Source: Siphonodentalium dalli (lineage: Eukaryota; Mollusca; Scaphopoda; Gadilida; Siphonodentaliidae). Taken from it: 64,000 bases of DNA. Positions 22,054 through 34,240 of the stretch are shown here, one piece after another (position 1 is the stretch's first letter; every line of letters starts with the position of its first letter). Under the pieces are notes generated by a model that saw only the letters and a program-made list of their open reading frames with translations, did not search any database and was not told where the DNA came from. The stretch lies in assembly GCA_032622095.1 (NCBI GenBank), contig CP136062.1, positions 142,680,351 to 142,744,350 of the forward strand, in the 5' to 3' direction. Both the position numbers and the translations under genes were made by a program.

Positions 22054-24867
22054 ACACATGCAGAAACTGTTGCACGGAAGACTCAGTTATCAAATTCCCT
22101 CACAATCACAACTATTATATGATATCGTTTTTTTCTCCAAATTGTGCTATACAAGCCTCAAGTTACGTCAATATAGTGGTTCAATAAAAAATAAAGAATT
22201 GAACTTACTCGACAAAGATACTGACAGAATCGCAGGTATATAGCTTTGCAACACACCCACGCGAAGACTAACAGCTCTCTTCAATGTTTGCACCTGTTTA
22301 AGTTTTGATAAATTATCAACAATCTGTGGCGAACAATACATCTAACATTCGAGATATACACTGTCCCTTTAATATACGTTCGCACAGTATTCAAAACAAT
22401 CAGAGACGTTACATTAATGATCTGAACGCTGACCCATCGATCCAATCTATTAAAATCGTGATCGGGATCACTTGCCATGCAATCGTTGTTAATATTCTCA
22501 TATATGAGTCGTGTGATACATGCATCTTAATGTAAATTCCATTGGATTAGTGTTAGTGACATTGCCACCCCTATATGTATTGTGTACACAGCGGGAGTGG
22601 CATCCAGGATCCGCGCAAAAAGTTGTGATAGTCAGTACGGAATTATTTGTGTGATCAAGAACTACAGGCGATATGTGGATAATCTGTTGTATGCCATGCT
22701 CCAAAGCTGTTTAGTGGAATTGTTCTTCAATATCACAGAAAAAAACTATAATTAAACTATAATTAAACATTTCTGATCGAAAACCTGGGAATTACCCGTA
22801 GGCGTGGCAGCAAACTTTATAAACAAAACGACACCTCATGACATGTTTGACAAATCATAGGTTGAATTGTATGCACCACGTAAGCTTGCGAACTCAAATC
22901 ATAAAAAAATAATTCAATGCGGTTGCTATTGATTTCATAACAGCGTCCCACGTGTTTGTGTTAATATATATCAAACATGCTATAATTAAAGTATAAAACA
23001 CTGATATCTGAATATCTTATGATATGGGGGTATATTTGGCTAAACTTAGATATATTGTGTTGCTGTCAACTTTTGATTCTGAAAGACGTATGTGCATTTG
23101 AGTAAAATGTTAATTGTATATTGAAAGTATGTCTGTATCTGTAGATATTTCGTGCAGAAAACAATTCTGGTTATAAACGCACTGGTCCCGGTGCTATACC
23201 ACAGCCGAGTAACTGTATAACCATGTGGTGACTCCAATAGCGTTATTTAACGTACACAAATGTTGTAATGTGGGAAGTCGGCAATTTGCATTCGGATCTT
23301 TATTCAGTTATCTCGAATGAGACTTATCAGCCTGACAAACTTGATATCTGACCGAGTTCTGATTTTTGTCAGAATACACTGAATCGCCGGCCCGCCAACA
23401 CAGGATACCAGTAGGCCACCTCTCGGCTACCAAACTTCCCCCTTGGGGTTGCCACTTAACTATAGGGTTAATGTACGAACCTACTGTGCAACTCGTCGGA
23501 TGCTGCTGCGCCTGGCGGCAGGGAATGTGACAGACAGGACGGGGACACAGTCTAAGTCATCGTTAAACGAGATCTTCAACGGTAATTTCCTGTATTGATT
23601 TGCGGAGTGATAACAAATTAGACTATGAGATCGGAATAAATCCGTCCGTTAATTCCAACGTACTGATGAGAAACTTAGTGCAAAAAGGAGATTGATACGA
23701 ATGTCGGAAAACTAGATCGCTCTAAACACATTACTATTAACCCGGCCTCTCCAAAAGACAGCATTAGAGGTGGGGGCAATATCCGCGTTACCATAAACTT
23801 ATTGCGCCTTATATATAAAGAAGTTGTTGTCCACAGATGTAAGTTTGTGACTGGAACATTTTCCATTTCCTGGTTTGGCTTTATTTATTTGGGGTTCATC
23901 ATATTTGTCTTCCTAACCGTAAAGCATCCCTGATTTCTATGTCATACCCCACTATGTGGTCATGATCTAAATATTCCCTGTGTGTATAGTGTGTGTTTTA
24001 CTGTATACGACTTTTAATGGCCTATACATATGTTGTACAGCACCTATATGAAGACACTTTTGTGAAATAGACGCTCTATAAATGTGAGTTGATAGGAGGA
24101 TCTGATTCCTCCGAACAGAACACACACAAACACTTAATGGTGGTACGTCCAAAACGAAATAACAAACAGGCTGGGGCGTCGCCCGGTGTAAAAGGTCCCC
24201 TCCCCATGAGAATGAATCCGACTCAGGAATCAGGGAGATCAGTCGATTCGCTGGAAACCCACGAACCCGAGCTAGCTCGCTATTGAAAACATATCCTCAA
24301 ACATATCATAATCACCTGGACTGTGGACCCGACTACGACACCACAGTAGCGAGTCATATTATGAATATGCCAACGAGACCTACCCCACCCCTCCAAGAAA
24401 AATAAACATGCGACAATTGCAGAGAATTTTTCACCGTCTTGTTTAAAACCAAGGTAATGTATCCCAAGCCAATCACTTGGACTGAACAGACAAGAAAGAG
24501 GTAATGTAATGCTACTTCCGTGCAATTCACCACCACCCTGGTGAAACATTCACTAATTAAACATATGGACTATGCAGGGACTTGAACCCAACTAAGCGCC
24601 CAAACGTGGACGCCAACAATCTCATGACACAAAAGCGAGTCATCGTGAGATCAAAATCATCTAAAGGGAAGAACGCATTGAACGAAAATTAAATCAAAGA
24701 AATACAGGAATTTATAACAAAACGAAGAGTATCATTATGCGCAGAATCGCATTGCAAAATCATTTTAAAGCTGTCCATTGCGAGTTGATACCAAGCCACA
24801 TGTATACTAGCCAACAACCCTAAACAGACAAATACAATCAAGAACACGCATGTCAATTGACATTATT
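22054..24867. other. No gene seen
   Basis: Several frames of 60-90 codons (for example 22498-22704 and 24280-24549, minus) show no family resemblance. At 24573-24590 the minus strand contains GGGTTCAAGTCCCTGC, which resembles a tRNA T-arm or Pol III B box, but no complete tRNA fold can be drawn around it. Confidence 0.45.
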
Positions 24868-25045
24868 AAGCAATTATTTTATGTTTTTTTTGGGAACAGT
24901 CAAAATTGTTGTCCCGAGGTATCAGGAATGACTATAAAACTGTTGCCCAAGGCCGAAGGCCGAGGGCAACAGTTCGATAGTCATTCCTGATACCGAGGGA
25001 CAACAATTTTGCCTGTTCCCAAAAGACACATGAAATAATTGCTTT
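24868..25045. mobile_element. Palindromic MITE with ~85-bp arms
   Basis: The left arm AGCAATTATTT...GGGAACAG, AAAATTGTTGTCCC, GTATCAGGAATGACTAT, CTGTTGCCC folds on the right arm GGGCAACAG, ATAGTCATTCCTGATAC, GGGACAACAATTTT, CTGTTCCC, AAATAATTGCT. The apex is AAGGCCGAAGGCCGAG. Non-coding; flanking duplication not resolved. Confidence 0.88.
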
Positions 25046-25057
25046 GTTACCCAATAC

Positions 25058-25200
25058 ATTGGCCAGTCAACAGTTCGCTAGGAGCCAGTCAACAGTTCGC
25101 TCGGGTCGGGCAACAGTTCACTCGTGACGTCACGAAAGCTGACCGTGATTGCAAACCGGGCAACAGTTCATTCAGGGCGGGCAACAGTTCGTTGTGGCGT
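25058..25200. repeat. Interspersed GGGCAACAGTTC repeats beside the hairpin
   Basis: Five copies of (G/C)CAACAGTTCRYT at irregular 20-45 bp spacing. The same CAACAGTTC word occurs in the hairpin apex, tying this tract to the MITE. A CRE-like TGACGTCA lies at 25125-25132. Confidence 0.75.
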
Positions 25201-25947
25201 TACGAACGCGAATTTTGGGTTAACCAGTTAATTCTAAATCCTAATGATTTACGAAGTAAAACTCTACTATTGGATAACAATCACAGTTGTTACGAGGTTC
25301 AACCCGTTAACGCACATAAACAACGACGCTCTGCATTATTTATTCTTATCTTGTATTAAAGCACTTACTCTCACCCCGCGAGATAATTGCTTGTGTCTTA
25401 TGGCGAGGTCAAGAAAATTTAAGACCTGATAACACTCCATTGTGGCAGTTTATACCTATCAGTTAAGTGACGTAGCCAACAATATAGTTCCTAGGTCTGA
25501 CTCTGGCCTCATTATTGCTGTGCTTATAGAAAGCACAGAAATAGGAACTTGATTGTGGCAAATCGGATTGGGTTGTGTCTAAGAAATTACACTCGGCGTA
25601 AGCCAAAAAGAAAACCTTTGATGTTAGTCAGAAGAATTATACAATCGATGCGGCCTTTATTCGTAATCAACTTAGTAGAAATAGAAACCAAGACGAGGTT
25701 AATTTTAGTGTGTTCGCATACGATATTATACGTGCATCTAGATCATGCCATGAATATATACTATGGCGAACGCCAGTAGAGATCATATTTCACCAGTACA
25801 AAACCTGTGAACTTTTTAAAGTTTTGACAGGGAACCTTATAAAGTTGAAAAAATAACGCGGGGAATATATTTCTTAGTAATTATCTGTTCATTAATAATT
25901 ACGTACTTCGCTGTACGTGAAGGTCTCAACTCAAAATTCATGATTTA
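25201..25947. other. No gene seen
   Basis: AT-rich. Contains a small imperfect inverted pair around 25488-25553 (AGTTCCTA...ATAGGAACT) and no convincing frame. Confidence 0.45.
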
Positions 25948-27900
25948 TTATTATTATTATTATTAACATTTGTAGAGCGCCTATTTCACTACAGAGTTGT
26001 GTTCATAGGCGCTGTTACATAAAATATGTTATAAAAAAATAAATATATCTATATATAAAAGAACATCATACTATAGGATAACAGAGCAAACACGCGGATA
26101 AAATAAGTCTAAGAGATGGCAAATCCTAAAAAATCACAGATATAAATTAATGGTTAAAAAGTCATTCGAAGAGAAGCTCCAGATAAAGTCAGTTAAAAAA
26201 ATTCAGTTGAGTCCATAAGCTATTTTAAAAAGATGTGTCTTTAAAAGTTTACGGAATTCTAAACGATCATCCGTAAGCCTCAGAACGTCCGGGAGTTTGT
26301 TCCACAACGTTGGAGCTGTGATGGAGAAGGCTCTGTCCCCTAACGTAGGATGGTTTGAGTTAGGAAGTGTTAGAAATCTCTTCCCGTCTGATCTTCGCTG
26401 CATCGTACCTGAAGTCTTTAAACATACTAGCTCTTTGATGTAGTCGGGCGCTTTTCCTTCAAGAGCACGAAATGTGATCAATATGATCTTGAATTGGATC
26501 CTGTATTGGATGGGCAGCCAGTGGAGATTTTGCAAAACTGGACTCATCTCTGTCCTTCTCGGTACCCTCGCGACAATTCTAGCAGCAGTTTTTTGAACTC
26601 GCTCTAATTTCGCGATGAGTGAGCTAGTGATGCCGAACAAGCAACCGTTCATGTAATCTAGCTTGCTGCTCACAAGTGACTGGATAATTGATTTAGTTGC
26701 CGAAACTGTCAAGTATTTTCTTATTTTACCAATATTTCTCAAATGATAATTACATGCTCGACATACATTATTTACATGAGCGTCCATAGACATGTTGGTA
26801 TCGAACATAGCTCCGAGGTTGCGAATGGATTCACTTGACATGATGGAATTGGAATCGATCTTAATAAGAAGAGGAGAATCAAGTTTTGCTAGCTGATGTC
26901 TGGTTCCTATAACTATCATTTCTGTTTTATCATCATTTAGTTTTAATTTGTTTTGAAACATCCAATCTTTCACTTCCGAAATACATTGCTCCACAGTTCC
27001 AACGGCATCAACGACAGATTCCTGACTGCCAGCGGAGAATGACACATATAGCTGGCAATCGTCTGCGTATAGGTGAAACATGAGACCATAGCGGCGGATA
27101 ATATCTCCTAGCGGCAGTATGTAGCATAGAAAGAAAACAGGACCGAGAGTATCCCTGAGGAACACCACACTTGAGAGGGACTCTCCTTGACTGACATGGT
27201 CATATTTTCACTGACTGAGTTATGTTGTCAAGGTATGATGTCAGCCACTTCAGAGCACTGTCCGTGATACCAAGTCTGCGTTCGAGACGACGCAAGAGGA
27301 TGGTATGATCAACCGTGTCGAACGCAGCAGACAAGTCTAGGATAAACAGAATTATACAGCGTTGTGAGTCCATTGCTGAAAGGATGTCATTCTGAACTCG
27401 AATAATTGCAGTCTCTGTACTTGAGTGCGATGTGTATGCAGACTGAAACGTTTCTCTCAAGGCTTCTGTGTTGAGGTGGTCATTTATTTGTTTGACGACA
27501 GTGCGCTCGATAAGCTTGGAGACGTATGATAAGTTCGAAACAGGCCTATAATTCTTCAGGTCATCGCGATCAAGAGTTGGTTTTTTAATAAGAGGTGTAA
27601 TCACAGCGTGCTTGAAAGACTCGGGCACCTCACCGGTCGACAACGATTTATTAACAATATCCGTCAGCCACGGTGAAAGAACGTCTAAACAATTCTTGAG
27701 TAGCCATGTCGGTAAAGGATCTAACTCACACGACTTGGCCGGTAGTGATTTCACCAGCTTCTCCAGCTGTTCTGTGTTGGTAGGTTCAAACAACGATAAC
27801 TCATTTTTAAAAGTAACACACTCATCCTGAGAATCTTTAGATTTAAGTGACTTTGTTAGCCATTTTGCTTTGCGTCGCATACAATTAAGGAATTTCTCCT
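25948..27900 (-). mobile_element. CR1/L2-like LINE remnant with (ATT)n 3' tail
   Basis: Read on the minus strand, a truncated RT is followed by a ~250-bp 3' region ending CGCTCTACAAATGTTAATAA plus ATAATAATAATAATAAA, the (TAA)n-type tail seen in the L2/CR1 group. A small hairpin (AGCGCCTATT...CATAGGCGCT) lies just before the tail. The 5' end is lost near 27900. Confidence 0.88.
26203..27880 (-). pseudogene. Broken CR1/L2-like reverse transcriptase
   Basis: Two consecutive open frames cover one RT. The upstream part (27200-27880) has the fingers region with NYRPVSNLSYVSKLIER (residues 110-126) and motif A LDLSAAFDTVDH (181-192). The downstream part (26203-27168) has FHLYADD (catalytic motif C, YADD at 34-37), the thumb, and the TLWNKLP box near the C-terminus. 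The reading frame is interrupted by an in-frame TGA at 27200-27202 and, about 50 bp further, by an indel inside the GVPQG motif at about 27147-27153. The endonuclease domain is absent. It is therefore inactive. Family assignment rests on the motif spellings; exact clade is inferred. Confidence 0.92.
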
Positions 27901-29490
27901 GGGTAATTAATTCAATGTTTATTGCAATATCGGCTCACAAAATTCACAAAACTAACGTGCATCCATATCTAGATGATAACGGTGTTGTTGAGAAGACGTT
28001 GTCCGTCGCTATAATAATAATAATAATAATAATGACCAGTTTTATATAGCGATTAATCAATTACTTGCTCTAACACGCTTGGTACAATAATACCCCAGTC
28101 ATTTGCACAAACCAACCAATGAACCGGATGCAGCCATTGCAGGCGCTGCTATAGTTTGATCAGAACATAATCTGATACTCATCAGTATGACAAGCTGACT
28201 CGTACTCTATTAACGCATGAGTGATGCGAAGCCGACACAGTACGAGCGACCTTGCTCAAGTGTTTTGAAACAGCGAGCAATCCGACAATGGACCTATCCG
28301 TAGGTACCGCCCCAATTTCAATTATAGCCAATGAGCCGATAGCTTAAACCCGGAAGCAACATACGCCTGCCTAGTGATATGAATCGCACCACAGTTGTAA
28401 GCTATAGGGAATTTACGAACACGAGAGCAAAATATGTCTTAAAAAGCTACAATGGTGTTGATATGTGCATGGGGAACATGTCCGGTTGACGAACGATATT
28501 TATACATGTTTTAGTTCGGTTTCCTAAATAAATAAGTAACTATAACATCTCTTTACGCTGGATTAAACAATGCCAACGACCACACTCGGATCCTAGTGTT
28601 ATTTAAATTTCAATATTTATATATAACATATTTCAGACTAAAACGTGGAAATAGCAGTCCCGATCGATGATGCGTTATGAATATTAATTGTGCCGCGAGT
28701 ATGTGTTTTATGATCTCGTGCGAACGTCGATCTTCATGAATCCATTTGAGAATCTAAAGCTTCCTCCGACAATGTACGTGTAAATTAGAATCAACAGATG
28801 TTTTCCAAGATAATTACACGTAATTTCACACATCGCAGTGTTTCGCGGTGTATACACCCAACCTTCACCGAACACGTTCACTTTGTGCCATTGTAACATT
28901 GGCAACATGTAACTGACTCCACGATAGTCGGCGTTTTCTTTAATGTACTTTATTTACGGCAAGTATAGGATGTGGAATTTTAAAAGGCCATTATTTGATA
29001 ATCCTTTGCATCCGGCCTGATGTCACCAGGGTCCATTCAGGACGCTCGTGTATGGTAAACTGATATTGTTATATTTATTTCGACAAAAGAGGGATTATAG
29101 ATTAATTACCACATGTACACCCCCATTTGGTTTATTTCATCAAGGTGTGAACCATTAGCATAGCTTCGATAATAAATTTGCTATTTGATATTGAAGTTTC
29201 ATAATGGCTTCATTTACACCGTTTGATTCAACGTATGCCTAAACATCTATCTTTGTTGTTTATCGGAAGTGGCCTAACAATCACACCTGTTTTTTTTTTT
29301 AAACGGTTCTATTTTTGTTTATATCTAACGACAGTCACTTTTACATGTTGCATATACACACAAAGGTATCTTGAAAATCGTGATATTCAGAACGAAGCTA
29401 TATTATCTTGTTACATGGCGTTTAACAACACAGTTCTTTCTCATCGGAAGCTATTTTAGCACTGAAGAGATAGCGGAATTGAGATGGCTT
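27901..29490. other. No gene seen; (ATA)n-linked repeat end
   Basis: At 28013-28035 an (ATA)n run is followed by ATGACCAGTTTTATATAGCG, which on the minus strand reads as the 3' end of another LINE/SINE-like repeat (CGCTATATAAAACTGGTCAT then (TTA)n). ATGGACCTATCCGTAGGTAC at 28286-28305 recurs with few changes on the minus strand near 29535-29560. The rest is unremarkable. Confidence 0.45.
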
Positions 29491-29607
29491 GTGTTGCGTA
29501 GTAACAGTAACCATGCAGTATACAGGTGGGCGGGACGTACGGATAGGTCCATTGCACGTCGCTCATAGCGGCCAAGACACTGTTATGTGGAGACTCAATG
29601 ACCGGCG

Positions 29608-29681
29608 ACGCGCTGCGAACCCATATCGTTGTGTTTACAGCGAATACAAGTCCGACACGCTAACCACCGGACCACGGAGCT
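29608..29681 (-). mobile_element. tRNA-derived SINE head or tRNA pseudogene
   Basis: The minus strand reads GCTCCGTGGTCCGGTGGTTA then GCGTGTCGGACT, which matches the D-arm/A-box region of tRNAs. About 40 nt on is GGGTTCGCAGCGC, a B-box-like GGTTCGA-type sequence. The anticodon stem does not pair, so it is not a functional tRNA. Downstream on the same strand there is no clear tail. The neighbouring plus-strand word GTGTGCACGTTAAAGAAC (29847-29864) is another interspersed-repeat-like motif. Confidence 0.55.
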
Positions 29682-31670
29682 CCATGTAGTCAGTTGATAT
29701 CGATAAACCTAATAATGGCCGTGATACATCCGAAGTATGGGAGCATATAGAGTGTCCGGGACAGACAATAATACAATCGCGACATTGAAATCATGTGGGT
29801 GCAGAACGCTGTACATTAATGGCTGACCCGTGTACACGCCTCGGTGTGTGCACGTTAAAGAACGCAACTGAAGTCACCGTAGTAGTCCAGGAGATATTGG
29901 TCGACCTCTGCCCCCCCCCCCCCAGGACTCAACTTCACCCCACTAATTTTCTTTCCTAATGTCTCCTCTAATTTTTTTCACTTGTTAACAAGAAAACAAA
30001 GTGGCCGCAGAGACTCCAGACAAGATGGCGTCCATCATGGCGTCCATTTTGTTTATATGCACCGGTCTCTTTGATCGCCATTATAGTAAAGATAATAGCA
30101 CATGCGGTCTTGTTTTCCGCTCGATTCGTTATGCTAATATACAACCCTTACAAATTAGCCAAAAATCCGAGACCAGAATCCAATATGGCGGCCAAGATGG
30201 CCGCCTAAATGTGAAAATATGTAATTTTTCTGACATGTTACCACATTTCGCTTGTCTCTGTGGGAAAATGTTGGCATCTTTGCGCCATGTTATACATTTA
30301 TCATATAGAGGAGTCATTGGCGACCACATAGGGACCATAATATACATTCATTGCGGGATATGTGTGTCCGATATCACGTTTTCCCAAATGCCGGTATAAT
30401 AGGTCAAAGCCGAATCTACGTTAATAACGCGATGTAATGTTTCGAATCAATTACTGTTATTGCTATTATAACAACACCCATGCATATATGTGTGCAGGAG
30501 ATATTCGAGCTAGGATTCCTCTTATACCTGAGTTGAGGAATATTCACTCAAATCGAAGATGGCTGCCAAAATGGCCACCAGAAATAGAAATGGTTTTCCA
30601 AATCGAAAATGGCGGCCAAAATGGCGACCGAAATTTGAAAACACGCCTACATTCCTTTACTTTCTTAGGATGGGCGTTATTGTTTCGCGATTTCTACCCA
30701 CCATTACATGTTGATATGTATGAATTATCCATTAGGGTTTAGCAACTGATACTCACAGTCAATATGGCGGCCAATCTGGCGGCCATAAATTGAAAAGAAG
30801 CCGATATTTTCACATACTAATTTCAACTTTTTGTCATAATATCGATTTGTATAGACGAAACTGTACATAATATAAGCCATCTATTAGTTCCAATGGAAGT
30901 CGTAGCCTTTTGGAAAGATCAAAACCCACAATCGTGATGTGGCTTTTCAAAATCTATTCTCCACTAAGGGCTCATACTGGCCGTAACCGTATATAGGTGC
31001 GTCGAATAGTCATAGTATGACTTCCAAGAATCAAAACAACAGTACCTGAGCTTATTCTGAATTGCCACATTCAGCATTATCTAGACCCGTTTCCGTCTCT
31101 TCGTCTGATTAATCTATCTCACTCACAACAACAGTTTACTACACTTCTTTGTAGAAGGGTGCCACTAATGGGAATGTTTCAAACAATACATATACCGGTG
31201 TCCAGCTCACGTGTTTGTTTCGAAAGCTTGGAATTCTTAGCGAGCTTCATTCGTGGTATAGCTTATGGTATAATTCAGATGCTGCATATGGGGTATAGGC
31301 GTCATCTTATGCGATACATTAGAAAGGTATTCGGTCGATGCGTATACAAGCTTTCAGAAGGATCTAGCTGCGTATTGTCAGTTTTGGTGACCTAATGTGG
31401 ATAACAATGTGTACACCTGGTGATCTATCCAAACAGCCACTTCTGAATATATGGTTCATCAAGTCATATACTCATCTAATGCACTGACGTACGCGGACAA
31501 CTTCTGTATATGGCTTCGAATGTTGAAAGCCCGACATTTGACGGATGCATTTCTGATAAGGCGTAGAAGACCATAATGCATAACATACCCAAACATGAAC
31601 ATGATTATAAGAACAATCCTGTTGGCGTCCAGCAATCGTCTCACCGTCTCACAGATCCAAGCAGATGATA

Positions 31671-34240
31671 ACAATACACACGGTGCTAGTTTGTGGGTAT
31701 GTGTCATGATATTGGAAATGAAATTGGACCATGAATACACCGCCCCTTATTTTGTTATGTTTTAGATTCAGACATGATCTCATGTGTGGCTTTGCTTTCC
31801 TTGTATGCTATGATTATATGTTCCCATCCGTTTGGAAGCCGTTCTTAAACAACTGGACCAGGCGTGTACCATTGGCTACTGCTGTATAAGCCCCACCAAG
31901 ACTGTGGTGTAGTCTTAAATGCGATACCTTTGATAGTTGGTTGATATGTCATACTCACGCTGGGTGGTATGGATCAAGAAAGTACAAATGTCATCAACAA
32001 AAGGGTGAAATGTTCAACGCGAACAACATCCAGAGGAATGTTACGTTGATGAGCTCTTGCATTCAGTTCAACAAACGTTGGTACACCAAGTGATTTCTTG
32101 GTAACATCACAATTGCGACCATTTCCCTGCATGAGACATTAACTACAATATTCTAAAGTTATATATATATAAAGCTATATGAGCATAAAGGTCGCGTTCC
32201 CCAACGTCCACAGCCATTGCCATCGAGACTGTAAATTGTTCTTTAAATACATAGTGAAATAAATGCACCACAGTTCCTGACATTTTCTTGAATAATACCG
32301 CCCACATACTGACACTAACCCTGAGAGATGATAACAAAAAACGCATACATTCATGCTATAAAGACATTATCCTTTAGTCCATCCGACTGTTTTGAGGGAA
32401 ACTAGCATAGTATTATCCAGACAAAGTCGTACGTAGTTGAATCAGAAAGGCTTCGAAACGGATGTGGAAATACAATCTTACCACACCAAATAAAACCGAC
32501 ACGCATGCCATTCTATATCTTAAACATGCACCAGGTGTAGGGTGGTATATACCGTGGCCCAGTTCATTCCCACTATCACGGCGCATGTCCACAAACTAGC
32601 ACCGCGAGCATTGTTCTTCTCTGCTGGGAAATATTCGACGAGACAATTGCGGGGGTCACACAATTTGCTTCGGATCATGGTCAAGAAGTGTGGGTAGTCT
32701 GTAAACTATGGTCTTCTCTTAGCAGATAGACATCTGTCCAAGGGAATGAGACAGCTAGCAACCTTCGAAACACTGTCGAAGTTGTCCACATATGGCAATG
32801 CGTTCGCTGAGTTTGTGATTTGACCATCCATCTATTGAGAAGTGACTAGCTAACTGGTTCGCCAGGTGTACATGTCGTTATCCCCATGGGTATGAGACAC
32901 ATACGTAGAGATGACCTTCTGTAAGCCTGTACACTCATCGGTCATATGCCTTCCTAGTTCAAGATGACGCACAAATATCATATTTAGCAAATATTTAAAA
33001 TCGTAAGCTAGACACCGGAAAATGAATTGTTTGAAACGTTATGGATAGAGGGACCCTACTCATAGGAAGTGGTAAATACTTTGTCGGTGTGAGCGACCTA
33101 GATTTAGCAGACAAACACATGGAAGCTGGTCCAGATAATTATGGACGTGATGTGGCAAATCAGAATCTGTTATCAGGTGATTGTTCTGATATAACTATTC
33201 GGCGCACCCACGCTTACGGCCATTATCGGCGCTAAGTGGAGAATGGATTTCGAAATGCCACATCGTGATATTAATTGATTGTGGTTTTTCATCTTTCCAG
33301 AAGGATACGAGCTATGTTATGCGTTTTGATACCTTTAAGTTGAACTAGTAGATGGTTTATGTACAGTTTCGTCCATACATACCGATATTATGACAAAAAT
33401 TTGAAATTCATATGTGAAAATATCGATTTCTTTTCAATTTCTAGCCGCCAATTTAGCAGCGATCTTGGCTGTGAGTATAAATTGCCAAACCCTAATGAAT
33501 ACTTCATGTCACATTTCCATATCAACATGTAATAGTGGATAGAAATCGCGAAACAATAACGCCCATCGTAAGAAAGTAAAGGAATGTAGACTTGTTTTCA
33601 AATTTCGGTCGCCATTTTGGCCGCCATCTTCAATTTGGAAAACAATTTCTTACATGAGATGTAATGTAATTACTTCACCTCAGTATTTGCAACTCAACTG
33701 TAAGCATGGGTAAAGTTGTCTCGACAATAATGCCCAATGATGTGAATATGAGGGAATTTCGGTGATTTTTCAAAATCTGTCCGCCATTGTGGGCGCCATT
33801 TTGGATTTGGGAGACTTTTATTTGGATATGGTACAAGGAATGTTCTTCGCCTATGTGTTCCCAGCTCACAATAGTAAGCAGGTGTGGAGTTTCAATGACA
33901 ATAATGGTCACTGATGTTAAAATCAGCGATTTTCGGCGATTTTTTATTTCTGGTGGCCATTTTGGCCGCCATCTTGGAATTGGGTAAATACTCCTCAACT
34001 CAGGTATAAGAGGAATCATTGCTTGAGTATCTCCTGCACATATATATGCATGGGTGTTGTTGTAATAGCAATAACATTCACTGATTCGAAACATTACATC
34101 GCGTTATTAACGTAGATTCGGCTTTGACCTATTATACCGGCATTTAGGAAAACGTGATATCGGACACAAATATCCCGCAAAGAATGTATATTATGGTCCC
34201 CACGTGGTCGCCAATTACTCCTCTATATGATAAATGTATA
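31671..34240. repeat. 2,570-bp tandem unit, copy A
   Basis: The unit starts ACAATACACACGGTGCTAGT. It covers the centre of the giant foldback: about 485 bp of the left arm, the (AT)n apex near 32155, and about 2.08 kb of the right arm. Copies A and B differ at only about four sites that I can see (for example GATATTGG versus GATAGTGG, and GCGCATGTCC versus GCGCATCTCC). Repeated 60-140 codon frames across the copies reflect recent duplication, not demonstrated coding. Confidence 0.97.
33440..33985. repeat. GGCCATTTTGGCCGCCAT-containing degenerate repeats (~170 bp spacing)
   Basis: Variants of GGCCATTTTGGCCGCCATCT occur at about 33445, 33610, 33783 and 33955, spaced about 170 bp apart, and again in copies B and C (+2,570 and +5,140) and in the left arm at 30185-30780. 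Each contains AAGATGGCGGCC on one strand, which resembles the YY1 core. Non-coding repetition is the simplest reading of the 139-codon minus frame here. Confidence 0.7.

Noticed and set aside
24573-24650. tRNA gene on the minus strand
   Set aside because: The T-arm-like GGGTTCAAGTCCC is present, but no D-arm, anticodon stem or acceptor pairing can be formed upstream.
33675-34094. 139-codon minus frame repeated at 36245 and 38815
   Set aside because: It recurs only because of the recent 2,570-bp duplications, and its sequence is dominated by GGCCATTTTGGCC repeats. It matches no family that I know.
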